From positions 9,434,134 to 9,498,133 of the forward strand of contig CM055618.1 of assembly GCA_029379385.1 (NCBI GenBank): a DNA stretch of 64,000 nt, written 5' to 3'. The notes beneath the pieces were generated by a model, which saw nothing but the letters and a program-made list of their open reading frames with translations, was not told the DNA's origin and searched no databases. The position numbers and the translations under genes were made by a program. Below, piece after piece: positions 13,601 through 26,800 of this stretch. Positions within the stretch are counted from its first letter, which is position 1, and every line of letters starts with the position of its first letter. Source of the stretch: Quillaja saponaria. Lineage: Eukaryota > Streptophyta > Magnoliopsida > Fabales > Quillajaceae.

Positions 13601-16132
13601 ACACCGCCAAAGGGGGCAAAAGGGAAAGTGAAGCAATATCATTGTCTGAGAGGGATCTCCATGTGTTTGAAGAAGAGTGATTTGTAGCCATGCCTCCATC
13701 TAGTACCATAAAATAGCTTGCATTATTTACTGGGTCATCAAATTCTTCATTGACTTCAAAATACAGTGCCTGGTGTCTATGAATTAGGATTGGGCTTGGT
13801 GCAAAAAATAGTAATGAAGCAAGAAATGAAACATTGGGAAGAAGGAGAACTTCAAGAGTTTGATGATGAGCAGAATATATTTAAGAGAAGCAATTAAGAT
13901 GATGTCTACAGAACTACAGGGGAATAGCTGCGGCAGAAGAAATAAATGGAACCTTAAGGAGAATCCAATGATATTACTGGAATGCTATAGGAAGTTATAG
14001 AATCCGTTATTATGTGAGGGTTAATATAAATAGTTGGCTTTTTTGCTAGCTTGAGCTTTTGGGACAACCTAGTAATGATAACATGATATTAGAGGATGAT
14101 TATTTATATAGTCAGCGGTTTGAATTTTGGCAGTCCCTTTTCAATAAAGCATATAGCAGTAGTACTTCTAAGTTCGTGTCATGTTTGTTCAGTTTTTTTT
14201 TTTTTGGTATACTGAATAGAAAGGAAGGTAAGGTAACCCACACATTCCGGTAGGGAATTGTACCCGCATCACTACTACCCTATATCTGGAAGAACCCCTA
14301 CCGCACCTATGTCTAGACCGAAGCTAAGGGTTCCTCCGAGAGTAATCACGATCATGCTTGAGAACGTAAATTTACTCCCAACGTCAGGGGGAATGAGACT
14401 TAAAACTCTCAACCTCATAGAGGGAGCGCTTCCTGAGTACTACATTGACTAGTTAGACTTACCCGTTGTTGGTATCTTTTGTTCAGTTTGTGGCTCACTT
14501 GCAAATACACTTAAAGGGGATTATTAGTGCGTTAACCTTGATATATATAGCTGGGCCTGTCATGTAGCTACTTAAGCTTGAGACAATTGATAGTGCAACA
14601 GAACTAAACGGAAAAGATTATAGGATGCAGATTCTCCTGATTCTGTTCCATCAATTAGGGTCAGTGGCTAAAAGTTCATAGAAGACTCCACAGGGATTTT
14701 TCGTGGAACAGTAAGGATGGAGGGTTCAAGTATCGCGCGCTGAATACAGATGATGTATGTATTGCATTCAACAAGGTAGATTGGGTGTTAGGAATCTGCA
14801 GTTAGTTTAATAAGGCACCTCTGCCCAAATGGCTCTCGAGGTTTGCTTTGGAGAGAGATGCTTTATGGAGCTGTGGCAGATAAATATGGACTTGATCCAG
14901 GAGGTTGGACTTCTAAAAGTCATAATATCTGTAACTGTCTGCAAATATGTATCTCCATTCATATGGGTAGGGGCTGAAATCCCTTTGTTTTATAAATGGT
15001 CAAGGTCATGTGGATCAGTTTTGAATGACTAGTGGTTTGCTGAAAATGTTTTGGGAAGTACGTTTCTTGACATGTATTATATAGCTTATGTCAAGGAAGC
15101 TCTGGTTGATGATTATTTGTATCTTCTGGGTCTGAGGTATTCTGGGATTTTGTTTTCTTAGAGAATTACAGAATTGGGAGGATAGATTCTGCAGTCTTTC
15201 TTTCATCTGTTTTACACTTTGGAGGGACATGAGGATCAGCCTTATATGCTTAAGTGGAAGTTATCTAGAAAGGCTATTTTCTAGGTTAAAGGTCATTTAA
15301 AGTTTTTAGCATAGATGGGCAGAGAGAATTCCATGGCAAGCTTATTTGGAGATGCAGTGCTCCCTTGATAACCTCTTTTATCTGGATTAGCCTCAGATCA
15401 TATTTTGACTGCTGATAAGTTGAGAAGAAGAGAAGTGGTTAGCATTAGTTGGTGTAGTTGTAATAGCAATAGTGAGAGGGTTGATCATCTTATTCATTTT
15501 TTTAGTTGCTAGGGTTCTCTGGAATCAAATCTTTCCTCTCTTCGGTGTTTCTTGAGTTGGAATCTACCTCCTAAGGTTGACATTTTTAGGGTTTGGTTTT
15601 GGAAGGCTGGGAATATGATGTTTATTATCTTTTGCAAAGCTGTCCATGTAGTCTCTGATTGGCAAGAGACTGTAACTAGGCCTAGGGTGCTTGATAGGAA
15701 AGACTGCCTCCAAATCAAGATGAAATACATTTTTATGATATTCCTTTGGAGCTCATCTCATCCTTGCATTTCCTGCTCTTTTCTAAGTTATTTAGATTCC
15801 TGTCATCATTATCTTTTTTCATGTTTTTCGTTTTGTTTCCTTTTGGTTTTGCTTTTTCTGTGTCAACTGTGTATTTTGGCTTTCCCCCTTGTGCATTGAT
15901 ATAAAAAAAAAAAAAAATATCCAAGATCCATTGGTTGGGATAAGATTTTAATTGTCAATGATACATTATTCACTATCAAGTTGAGTAGCTCATTTGGGAC
16001 ATGCTAATAATGATTCTTTTTCTCTTCAAATTTCGGTTTGTTTCAGGAGGATTGAGCTTGTGGATCATGGTATTCATCATCTTACTTGCAATAGCAGCTT
16101 ATTTCCTGATGTCTGAAGGACTTGATAAGTAA
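7687..16132 (+). CDS. STL2P: SEC12-like SAR1 guanine-nucleotide exchange factor (10 exons, 396 aa)
   Basis: Exons: 7687-7971, 8418-8512, 10443-10593, 11099-11190, 11354-11453, 12020-12095, 12198-12318, 13048-13164, 13282-13349, 16047-16132 (1191 nt, in frame). SEC12 proteins sit in the ER membrane and load GTP onto SAR1 to start COPII coat assembly. Visible hallmarks: a WD40 beta-propeller (AVHPGGDG, ALTFNNDGSVLAVGGEDGHL, FSSDGRFLVSLG, SVDGKFLACGT, RFSDDSRALASVSMDG); the glycine-rich loop SGGGGEGRSGIRN at residues 65-77, which corresponds to the SAR1/K+-binding loop; and a single C-terminal membrane segment (SLWIMVFIILLAIAAYFL, about 372-389) with a short lumenal tail. The relative PHF1 (phosphate-transporter ER exit) shares the fold; similarity from memory to Arabidopsis At2g01470 favours STL2P/SEC12. 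Introns 2 (1.9 kb) and 9 (2.7 kb) are enlarged by LINE fragments. Confidence 0.93.
9206..9680 (+). mobile_element. 5'-truncated LINE (L1-type) in intron 2 of the SEC12-like gene
   Basis: The sequence reads as the C-terminal zinc-finger-like part of a plant LINE reverse transcriptase ORF (CVFCKNNVETVDHLFCPV, the zf-RVT pattern) and then a 3' tail with aataaaatcattacttataaaaaaa. It is flanked by ccagaattgg at 9191-9200 and 9681-9690; the match extends a few more bases with one mismatch, which is a plausible target-site duplication. Stop codons interrupt the frame. It lies in the same orientation as the host gene and is spliced out. Confidence 0.72.
14205..14455. repeat. Unclassified dispersed-repeat-like block in intron 9
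   Basis: This stretch is clearly less AT-rich than the surrounding intron and begins after a T-run. Its reverse complement carries a weak tRNA-like arrangement (ctaactagtcaatgtagtac, then gaggttgagagttttaagtc), which hints at a SINE, but both internal boxes are degenerate and I find no clean flanking duplication. I do not recognise the family. Confidence 0.3.
14690..15917 (+). mobile_element. LINE ORF2 3' fragment with poly(A) tail in intron 9
   Basis: Broken frames encode LINE reverse-transcriptase C-terminal hallmarks: a GVRNLQL...FNKA..PKWLSRFALERDALW block (about 14780-14870), then TADKLRRREVVSISWC and SERVDHLIHFF (about 15408-15505), the zf-RVT pattern with its cysteines and histidine. 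The fragment ends in a 15-base A-run at 15902-15916, consistent with a poly(A)-tailed L1 insertion sense to the host gene. Several stops and frameshifts make it inactive. The 5' boundary is approximate because the 5' part has been lost. Confidence 0.7.
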
Positions 16133-17802
16133 AAACGTTGTTGTTTCTACTGTTATAGTTTTGACATTTTACTGCTGGTATAATTGTTGAAAAGCTTTAA
16201 AGCTCAAGGAAACGAGCTAATTATGGTTCTCCAAATGACTGGAATACTCAAGTGCACCATTGTTATGATGGTCCATTTTTATGTTGCCCCATACTGAATG
16301 GAAGGCTTAGACCACCTGCCTACATATATCCATGAAGCATGAAATGGTAAATCTGCAGGTTTCTTTGGGGCAATCGATCATTTCTTCCCTCATCTCATGA
16401 TTTTATTTACTTGGTATTGCATGGTGTAGTCTTAATTTCTGAATAATCCCACCCTTTCTGCTCCCTATTGAGTTTAAACTGAAGGTCTCCAAGTATTCTT
16501 TACCTTCGCTGCTTCAAATATAAACAAATAATGTCTCTTTAGGTTCGCTGTCTTTTTTGTCATAAAAGTTTGAACTTAATAAGCCTCACTTGATGAGACT
16601 AATTCGTTTGAAATTTGGGGATCTTATCAATCTTTGTTCGACACATCTATGACATTATTATTCCTTCTTCCTATTGTTGAACTCAGCAAACTTTCTTCTT
16701 CCCCAACACCAAGCATATGATAATGGGAACATATACTTTTTCATTTCAAAAGTACATCGTGTTACACGAAAGAGAAAGGAAATGGAAATAGATAGCTTGA
16801 ATCACACCATTAAATGGGAGAAGGAAAACCGTATGGGAAGGGAGGGAACTGCAATCTCTTCATTATCCAATTATTTGCCCTAGCATGGATTTAGAGCCAG
16901 TTTGGCATTCTTAAATCTTACTAGAAAGTTGTTTGAAGTTGTTTTGTAACTATGCTTAACGCTAGAGCCAGCAGAGGCTTTTGTTTTCTTAAAAGTGCTG
17001 CCTCTAATATAAAAGCTATAATAGAAACCATTTATGCCATAAAGTGATCAATAGTGTTTGGTATTTGATTTAGGATATGAAAGGAAATATATATATATTT
17101 TCTAAATAACGATTTTATATGACGATTTTAAAAAGCAGAAACAACTGCTAAAAGTAACATCTATCTTGCTTGTAAAAGCACCCTCCTAAAAGTAACAGTT
17201 TTACCATATATCAAATTTGACAGCTAAACGTATTCTTAGAAGCTTAGCCACAAAAAAAAAAAAAAACGTACTCCTAGAAGTAATACCAAACTGGCCCTTA
17301 ATAATTGACTATACGTACTAAAAGAATAATAATAATTGACATTCATCGATCCATCTAATTTGACCACTAATTTGCGAGGAGGAAAGTGGCTATTATCAGT
17401 AAATCATGCTTTTAAAGTATTTAAATTTGTTCAATGTATCACGTAAAAAGATCACTTAAATGCAATCACATGCTCTTGTTTTTTGCCCCCCAATGCAATG
17501 GGCAACCAGTAACGTTATAAGAGCCATCTATCAACAGTAAAGACCAAACTGTTTACAGTATTTGAAGAACAATTCTCATTTCCACCAAAATTTTCAAAGG
17601 TGCATCTAACTCAGCTTTGAGACTGTAAAACCCACTATGCGTTTGAACTTTAAACTGAATCCTGCACTATGAAGCATGTAACTGCAGTTAGAAATTTCCT
17701 ATAGGATTGACATTTTAAAGAATTACTTTACGCCTGTAGATGAAGTAACCTATAGACATGAATATACAATAATATGATCTAACTGCCTCTCTTTCAAGAT
17801 TA
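16133..17802. other. Interval between two converging genes
   Basis: This 1.67-kb interval holds the 3' UTRs of the SEC12-like gene (+) and of the kinase-CYTH gene (-). A frame at 16674-16883 has no family signature. The main recognisable item is the MITE-like element described separately. Confidence 0.6.
16893..17300. mobile_element. MITE-like element with terminal inverted repeats
   Basis: The left end, gagccagtttggcatt (16894 onward), is matched by the reverse complement of the right end, gggccagtttggtatt (about 17283-17298). The interior is AT-rich, non-coding and about 400 bp long, and repeats short motifs such as ctaaaagtaaca. A size near 0.4 kb, inverted termini and no coding sequence fit a non-autonomous DNA transposon. 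I cannot settle the superfamily because no clean target-site duplication is visible. Confidence 0.6.
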
Positions 17803-20800
17803 CTATTGACGCTTCCTCTGGTAGAGTGAATAACCAACAAGGGCAGACATTAGAAATGTCCAAAGAACCTGCCGGAAGATGATTATATAAATAAATGATC
17901 AACATCAATAGGAAGTCAATAAAAAAAAGAAAATGAGGAAGATAAATATAATACTGAGAGTGAGGAATCAAGATCAGTTGGCATTACCGTATTGATGGTA
18001 TGCCACCGTTCCAACCTTCTGATCCTTGACTGCATATCCTCAATAATCCCATCAACTGGAGAAAGCACCCTAATTGACGAGGATTCTGAAGCAGAAGTAC
18101 TTCCCTGTTTTTCCATCACAACACTGAATGTAAGAAGCAGCAAATATTTAAATAATCTGTTTTCGTGAATGCAAAAACAATGCAGTTTCTATGCCACGGT
18201 TCCATACATTTAGAAACCTTCAGGTTTAAATCTTTCAAGGAATTAGCCCTCTCTAGGTGTAAATTATGATGTCATACAAGGTTAAGATCCTTGCTCTTTA
18301 ACTAACTAGTTAGGTTGAGTGCCGGCGCCACATTGTAAAGAATATGAAGATTAATAAGCTTTATATAGCTCTGGTATAAGAGGATGTACTACCCGCAATA
18401 TTCACCTTGCAAATTACCTGCCTGACATGACTTTGCCAAGGGCATCATGATGCAGGATACAACCATTACAAAATCCAGTGTCATTTTCTTGAGTTAACAA
18501 ATATGTTAATGCACAACTGTTCAGATTTAATATGAATATCTCCTTGGTTTATGAAGATTGAAGACTATTTTTCTTTTTCAGGTCTGTCTGCTTTCTTTTT
18601 CTTCTATAGTGAATTCAAAATTGAAGGCTGAAATACCCACCATTCTACATGAGCCAGAATTTTGGAAGATAACTCCATTTAAGGGGAAGAGCTGATATTT
18701 TAACTTGAAAACAAAATCCAATTGTTAATAGCAACCTAGATAGCCTTTTAATGTAAACCCAAACAAATATTGTCCAATTTACAGTCTAAATACCAGTTTG
18801 TTTTTTTTTTTTATTTCCTCAAGAGTGCTTCAGAATTTTTTGTTCTTTTTCTTGGATAATGAGAAGGAAAAAGTACATTCATGTAAATCAAAAAGCACTT
18901 TCAAGAGAAAGGAAATTGGATTTCATGGCTGTACAATATAAATTTGTTTTCATAGTAACCAGATTAACTTGAAAAGTTTAGCTAAGACACTTAGACCCAA
19001 CATTTACTAAACCGAAGCTAGCATAAATGAAGATTTCATTTAGTCTTTCTCTACCACTTATACTTGATGTTTAAATCCAACTGAGATGATGTGAATTCTT
19101 GTACATACAAATTTCAAGAAGGAGAAACTAACAGCACTTAGTGCAACAAGGGATTTCTTCCCTTTTCTTTGCAAAATTGAGAAGTTCTTCCCTAATGGAG
19201 ATTTGATATGAAGATGAAAAGGATTTTTATTTCCCCTGGTTTTGGAAAACTACTCATCAGAATCACAGACAATAGAGATAAATTCTATATACTTGATGAA
19301 ACTACTAGTTAGACTTAAAATGCAATCACATCTAATCTTTAGTCAAATACCTGAGATTGAATAAATTCGACAAGTTCTTGCAGCCTTGCAGCTTGCTGAG
19401 AGTGAATTCCACCATCCGGTAATCTTTCCAAAACTATTTGAAGATAACTCTAGGATATAAAAAATAAAAAGTCAACTACCATTCAGACAGCATGGGAGCC
19501 CTAAAATTCCAGGTGCAATACACAGTGGAGAGAAAAAAATAAAAAGTACATTCAAGTAGGAAATAGAATACCTTAGTAGTATATGAACCATCCAATTTAA
19601 GCATTGAACCTGCAGCTGCCACAGCATCCTTATTAACACCCTTGATCTGAAGGTAAGGGCCAGAGACATCTTGTAGATGATCAACCTCAATTAGAATCTA
19701 CAAGAGACATTACACCCTTTAGTATCAACTTGGAAAACAAGCAAGGGATCTCTTTACATGGAAAGTTCCCTTATTAGTTAATGGCAACCATAACCGCATG
19801 TTTATACATGAAGGATCTTCTATACATGAGAAATAGTAGGAAATGTTGATCAACAAACTGCAACACATATGGATAATGGTAGAGAAGTGTAGATGATAAA
19901 TGCGTGGATCATCACACTTAGTTTATTTAAACATAATAATAATAACAGTTACAGCTTGAGCCATTCACTAGGCTAAAGTGATTAGACACGTTTTACCCAA
20001 AAGAAAAAGAGAGAGAGAATAGACACCATTAAGAGTCTTTTCAAGATGGATTTTGGAAGAGATACACCAACCCAAACAATTATAATATAGTCAATAGTAT
20101 CTTCGCCCAGCCAATGCGCCAAAAGGAAACCTTTCAGGAACTTATACACATCAATTAGTGGGTAAATTGTCTAGTGTTCGTATACGAAATGTCATGTGCC
20201 TGTTTACATTGCTTCAGAAGACAGGATTTAACAGTCCCAAAGTAAATAATCAATAATCTAAAAGGATGCCTTTTATCATCCAAGAAACAGATTGGTAATT
20301 TAATGTTTAATGTAGTTATGCTGAAAAAACTAAGCTTTACTCAAACATAGATTAGCACAAAGAAAATTGTATACAACATCAATGAGATTTAACAAAGGCA
20401 TCCAGTAACAAACTCAGCATATGCATGAACAAGCATGTAAACAACCAAAAATTCTCACCAGAGCATGCATCATATATATTTGTATACAAAAAGAGAGATA
20501 AATACACAACTCAACTCAACTAAGCCTTAAATCTCAAACTAGTTGGGGGGAAAAAGAGATATAAATATCCTACATGAAAATGACATAGATCTCAAAGTAT
20601 TTAGATCCACCAAGTTCAGAAAGAAAGCGGGAAATGAAATTACAACAAAATATTTCATCTATCACATAAACATCATTCACACACATTTTCAGCTAAATGT
20701 AAGTTTCATAAGAATGTAACCTTTCCGTCTTGGTAGATAAATGCTGATGCTTCGATGTAAGCTACTGCTTGATACCTGACATAGCAAAAAAGGATATGAG

Positions 20801-23800
20801 TCGTGTCAACCATAAATACATGAATCTTTAGCTTTAAGGCATCAAAAAGGAGAAAGACTGGAATAGGTAATAAATGGTTGAAATATTCATGCCCAGTACA
20901 ATATTTGTAACAAAAAAAGATTCTGCCATCTTAACTCAGCGGAGAAAAAACTATACAATCACACCAGAATAGAAAGCTTTCTCTTAAGAGTCAATAGTGG
21001 GAATGTTAAATAAATGCAACAAAGGAAAAACAAACAGCCTAATACCAAATATACTGGGATTCGCTGTGAGAATCCCCAATTAAACTTAACTGGCATCATT
21101 TGCCAGAATTTCCTTTTAAGATCTCATTCAAAGCTAAATCTTATGATCATATTTTTCCTTTTTCATCAATCCTTGTTAATGTCATCTTTCCATATAATCC
21201 TTTTCTATTCTTGGTTTTCTCACTATTCCATGTCAGGCATTCGTATCTCTGCAGCATACATCCAAATGATCTTTAAAAGGTTTTCCGGTCATCTTATACT
21301 CAATTGAGCTACAGTTACAATAAAACAAAAATCCCCCTCAGTTTTCCTATCTATCCTTGTTTACCACTTGGCCACACGATACCCTCATCTTAACACAGTT
21401 ATTTTTGTATGAGTTTTCCTTTTACAAAGCAACAAATTGTACTGAAAAGCACTATTGTTACCAGAAAAGGAGTTGACCCATTTTGAAGGGAAAAAATAAA
21501 ACTTCGCCTTAAGCCCTAGAGGTCTATTGAGTTAGAATTATTCATTTTTCCTTCCTCTCGCATCCTCTCTTTTGAATTTTTTTTTTTCCTCAATTCTCAC
21601 ATTTTAGCAAGAACATAAACACTATTAATCTTATAATTCCATTCCCAGGTTGAGAACCATTCAGTCTTGTGGCAATTCTGGAACCGACCATTCCTAAAGC
21701 ACGTTGTAGCATGGACACCATAAAGAAAGTGAGAAAAAGTAGCATGTTCCCGCCAATCAACGACACTACAAAAGGAATGGTAGTATGGTACAGAATAATC
21801 AAATTTACACTTTCAATGCTTACCCAAGATTAATAAGCCCTCCAACTGTGCTGATGCTGATATCAAAATCTACTTTGGGTTGAATGATAAAGTTCCCTTC
21901 TCGAATAGGCTGACATGTTGAGTATAAATTCATAAAAATATATGATTTAGATGTTAGTTATTTTGGGCTAAAATTCATAAAGAATATTCAAATGTTAATA
22001 TAGCTAAGTATATATGTTATGTATGTATTTGTGTATATATTCATGCATAACACGTAAATCCATACACATAAGAACAATTCTAATAAAATCTCAACCTCCC
22101 GTATCAATAATGCAAATCTGCCCTCACAAATTCTGACTCGTATGCAGTCACTCTCTGCCAAATGACCATTAGAGGGAATCCCAGGAAGCCTGAAGTAAAT
22201 ATCTATGAAGTTCTGAACAGAACTGCAAAATTTTGCTGGATCAAGAATTTTCAGAATGTCTTGATAAGCCACCTGTTGTTGATTTGAATTTTGGTAATTA
22301 TGTCAAACAAAAACCATGTTAGACAATTCCAAAATAAATGCAGGATAATACTATACTTGTTTGTTAGTCTTCAATATAAATAACGAGCTCTCCGGGGAAA
22401 GGACAGGATCAAAGTCGTTTCGAATTTTAAGCTGCAGAAACAAGAAAATGTTGTAGCACAATGTTAATTCTCAAAAGTTGTAATTGATATCCACAAGTGA
22501 GGACTAATAGGCATCAGTTTCTAATTGACTGCCAATCTTCAGTTGTCAAAAATTTATCGAAATACATAGAGGATTAGGTGATGACAATGTCCTCATACAA
22601 TTCATACCAATCTCCAAGTCATACCTCCACATAAATACTAATAATAAAAATAGTAAATGGAGCACAAACTGAGTTGACAAAAATTGTCAAATTCTGTATA
22701 GAATATAGAATCAGCCAATCAGGTATCATTATACCAATAATGTCCTCATATTCATAGTAATCAAAGAATAACTTCACCAAACCATGAAACCTTTGAAAAT
22801 TATTTTATCCAGGACATTCTAAATAATGAAAAATTCAGAGGGCATGAAAAGAATACTAACATGTGCATGAACAAGATGTGGCTCAATGTGCTGCTGGAAC
22901 ATAGGAAATACTATCATCATAATCTCATTTTGAGACATAAAACACCCAACTCTGCTTTTATCCCTTTGAACTCGAGAAATCAAATGTGAATGCACACCCC
23001 CAACCTATTTTCAATGAAAAGTGGATTAGTATTTGTTGGCATCAATCAACTTGGACACCTAAAAAGTGAACACACTGAAAATAAAGACTTAAAGATAGAG
23101 TAGAGGTCACTCTTACAACAGCAATCCACAAGTCAAGTGACATTCGGATATCAGGATGCAGAGCATAAACCCCTTCAAATATAATCTGATCAAAGTAAAC
23201 AGTTAAGATTGACATGAATTAAAAAAAATAAAAATACACAAAGCTAGGCTAACTAGCATAACCCAGTTATGTAGTGCTTCTGTTTTCCATGTTTTTGAGC
23301 CCTAAGACAATAGGAAAATAGAAAGCATTAATTCTACTCCAACCAAATGTACTCCTTCTCTATGTTGTGTCTTTCTCTTTTCTCAGTGCCTAGAGGCTCA
23401 AAAAACAACTATAAACCAGGCCTTTTTTTACATCCTTTCTTCTCTCTCCTCCTTTGATCTTTGTAAGAGATTATAACTCATTCCTGAAGCCTTACCTAAT
23501 AGTTTAAACTTTTAGGTAGAGTGGTTCTTTAACATGGTATCATAGTGGGTTTGAAACCCAAGCCTGATTCTGGGCCGATTTCCAAAAACCATAATCCTCT
23601 CTTTTTTCCTTTTCTCTAGTCACCACATGTAGAAAAAGAAGAGAAAAAGGGCTTTACAGCCAGCCATCTTTTCAAGCCTATTATTCCCACTTTTGGCTCA
23701 ACCCCTCATTTTTTCAAATCTCTTTTGTTTTAGGAATTTGATGACTTAAAAGGATTTGAATGCTCAAACAATACCTACTTGAACTTTCCCGTTGTGTTCC

Positions 23801-26800
23801 TTTCCAGCACTGCTCCTTTTATTTTTCTAGAAAATCCTCACATGCATTGCTACGGGGTACTATTCATGATACTATTCAACAGCATGTTAAATAAAGTAGA
23901 ATGAGAAAAGGATTCTGGGCTTGATTGGTTTATCAAAGCCTACACCTAATAGTCTTCACGATTATGACATAAACTCATTACTAATTTTGAAGGATGCTAA
24001 TACTAGTTAGTTGGGAAACCATTATTCACTAAAAAAACGGAACAAAAGAGATGACGAGGCAATCATGGCTTACCTACCTACTTCAGAGATAAAATCCTAT
24101 ATAAGTGTGATGGACTATAATATATGGCATCTTCAGGTATTTTATTGAAACGCAAGACCCAAGTATGTATAGAAAAGAGGTTCAAGTTTTAGGAAGACAG
24201 GTAAGAGTTTGAAGACAGACCACTCCACAATCTTCAGATACTTCAAGTTCCTTGAAGCCACTCCGAGCACCAGTTTCCAAGTCAAATATAGGTACTTTTG
24301 TTCTTCGAGACTTCCTTACGTCATTGATATTCTACAAAGCACTCAAACATAGAAGGACAATACACCCTTGAGTAGAATTGCTTAAAAATGAAAAGACATG
24401 TATAACAGAGTATGCTTCATTTATGTTTGATTTTCCAGAAATTACATAATTTTATAAGTATTAATTAATTAAAATCACCAAAAGGGGTGTAACCTTAGTA
24501 CGGAAAGAGGATAGAAAACAAAAACATCACGTCACCTAAAGCCAAAACTTAGAGTTATCTCTTTTTCCTTTTTTTCGAAAATCTTCAAAACTCTTACTCA
24601 AAAAAGTATACTAGATATCCAATATTTTCACATACTAGAAATTATATGTTTCTTCAAACCTCTTGGCATAATTAATATGATGTTCATCTCAAAGACTCAA
24701 AAGAGTAATATCACATTAAAATTTACACTGACTTCTTCTTATCTCTTACTAAATAAAGAAAATACCTTTTAAACAGCTATTAAAACTTCAAAACAAAACA
24801 AAATTACTGTAACATAAAAGGAATAAAGCTTCTGTGCAAGAATTTGTTACACACTAGTTTCATGATATGAAAAAGGTACTACTAAATTAAAAAGAACATG
24901 AACTAATTAAAAGAATGTTTCTTGCAAACAGTAAATTTATAAAAATTTACAACAAACAGATGAAGAAGGAATAGAACATAGAGTATTTGGATACCAAGAA
25001 GAATAATCAGCAAGCTCTTATTAATAGTTGAAATCCTACCAACAGACCTAAGTCTTATGGAGATTGCTAAGGAAAATTTGAAGATTTGATAATAAACCAG
25101 TGCGTTCTTTCTAAATCGTTGACAAAATGGGAAGAAGTATAGCAGTATCAATACAACACCTCACTAGGGGAGAACAGACAGGTGGGCCAGGTTCAAGAGA
25201 TGAAATGGAATAGTTACTTTTTCAAAAGCATTTAAGCAATTTGTGTAGGAAAATATCGTGTATCACCTACAAAATAAGGCCACCACATATATGAAGGTGG
25301 ACCTAACTGATGCATACTAGTAATGCGAGAATAATAGGGAGATAAATAATTATCTGAGAAGTGAGAATGAAATTAAAATGAAATGAACACACAACAGCCA
25401 CCAGATTTAGAGAGTTCTCCAATCCCTTGAAAGTTTAAATGGCACTGTCTTTCAATAAGCCAACAGAATAGCACTAAAGAGAAGCCATGAAAACAATCTT
25501 AGACAAACAAGATCTGGAAACATATAGCAATTAGCAATCCCCAAAAATTCTAGCACCATCTATTTCTTTCCTTAACATTTCTTTCCATCTATTATCTCCT
25601 ATAACCACGGCCAGGGGGTTGTCTGGAGAGGTGTGCTGAAAGTTTAAATGGCACTGTATTTCAATATGCCAACAGAATAGCACTAAAGAGAAGCCATGAA
25701 AACAATCTTAGACAAACAAGATCTGGAAACATATAGCAATTAGCAATCCCCATAAATTATAGCACCATCTATTTCTTTTCCTTAGCCGGGGTGTCTGAGG
25801 AGGTGTGTTGAAAGTTTCAATGGCAATGTCTTTCAATAAGCCAACAGAATAGCACTAAAGAGAAGCCAAGAAAACAATCTCAGACAAACAAGATCTGGAA
25901 ACATATAGCAATTAGCAAGGGGTGTATCTGGGGAGGTGTGCGGTCAGTGTCCATTTATCAAACCAATTCCACTATCAAGGATAAAAGATATTGAGTAACT
26001 TACTAAGATAATATAAACTCTTCAATTCCCTTACCTTTGAAAGCAAAGATAGATCAAGTGAGCAGAAGTCATCATGCTTATAATCTTTTACTTGCTTATA
26101 ATAGCTTTCCAATGAAACTACTTCACAACCAATGATATTTGCCATTTTATGAGCCAAACTAGTCTTCCCAGACCCACTTGGACCACCTGCAATATCCAAG
26201 TAAAATCCCATTCAGGTCAATAAAATTCTAGTGTTACAGGCTTACAGCAACGCATGCTATACAATAAGGAATTTATTCAACAATATTATTACTTTTTATT
26301 TAAATATAATTTTGAAGCTGCAGTAGATCCTTAGTTTTTTCCCAAATGTTTAATGTGCAAATTACACCTTATGCTAGTTCAAAAACAACAATTTACCATG
26401 TCTTCTGTACCAATTTATAAATGCCATTCAAACTTCTTTCATTCACCGCTCATAGATACATAAGTACACAGATGCTTCACAAACGTCCAGGAAGTGATAT
26501 AAATAGAAAAATGGATCTACATTTGTTTTTTTCCTTTTTTTATTAATATATAAATACAAGAAAAGAGAAGGGGGGAAGACAATCAGCTATTGAACTGGAA
26601 GCATAATGAGGATGAAAATTCAACATCAAAATGAAAAATGGAGAATGTTAATTTGCTGTAGGAAAACAAAGGGGAACAAACCAACGACATATAGCACAGG
26701 ACACTCCTCATAATCAAAACTTGCATCTTCTCTGGAATTAGAATGATCACTTATTGTGCATGCCTGCACCTTTTTCTAGGCTTGCTTCTGTTAAATCTCA

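Noticed and set aside
13565..13700. Antisense LINE 3' tail (tataggtaaaaattcac...); a similar piece at about 29838
   Set aside because: The motif resembles the reverse of plant LINE tails, but no coding sequence supports it and the boundaries are unclear.
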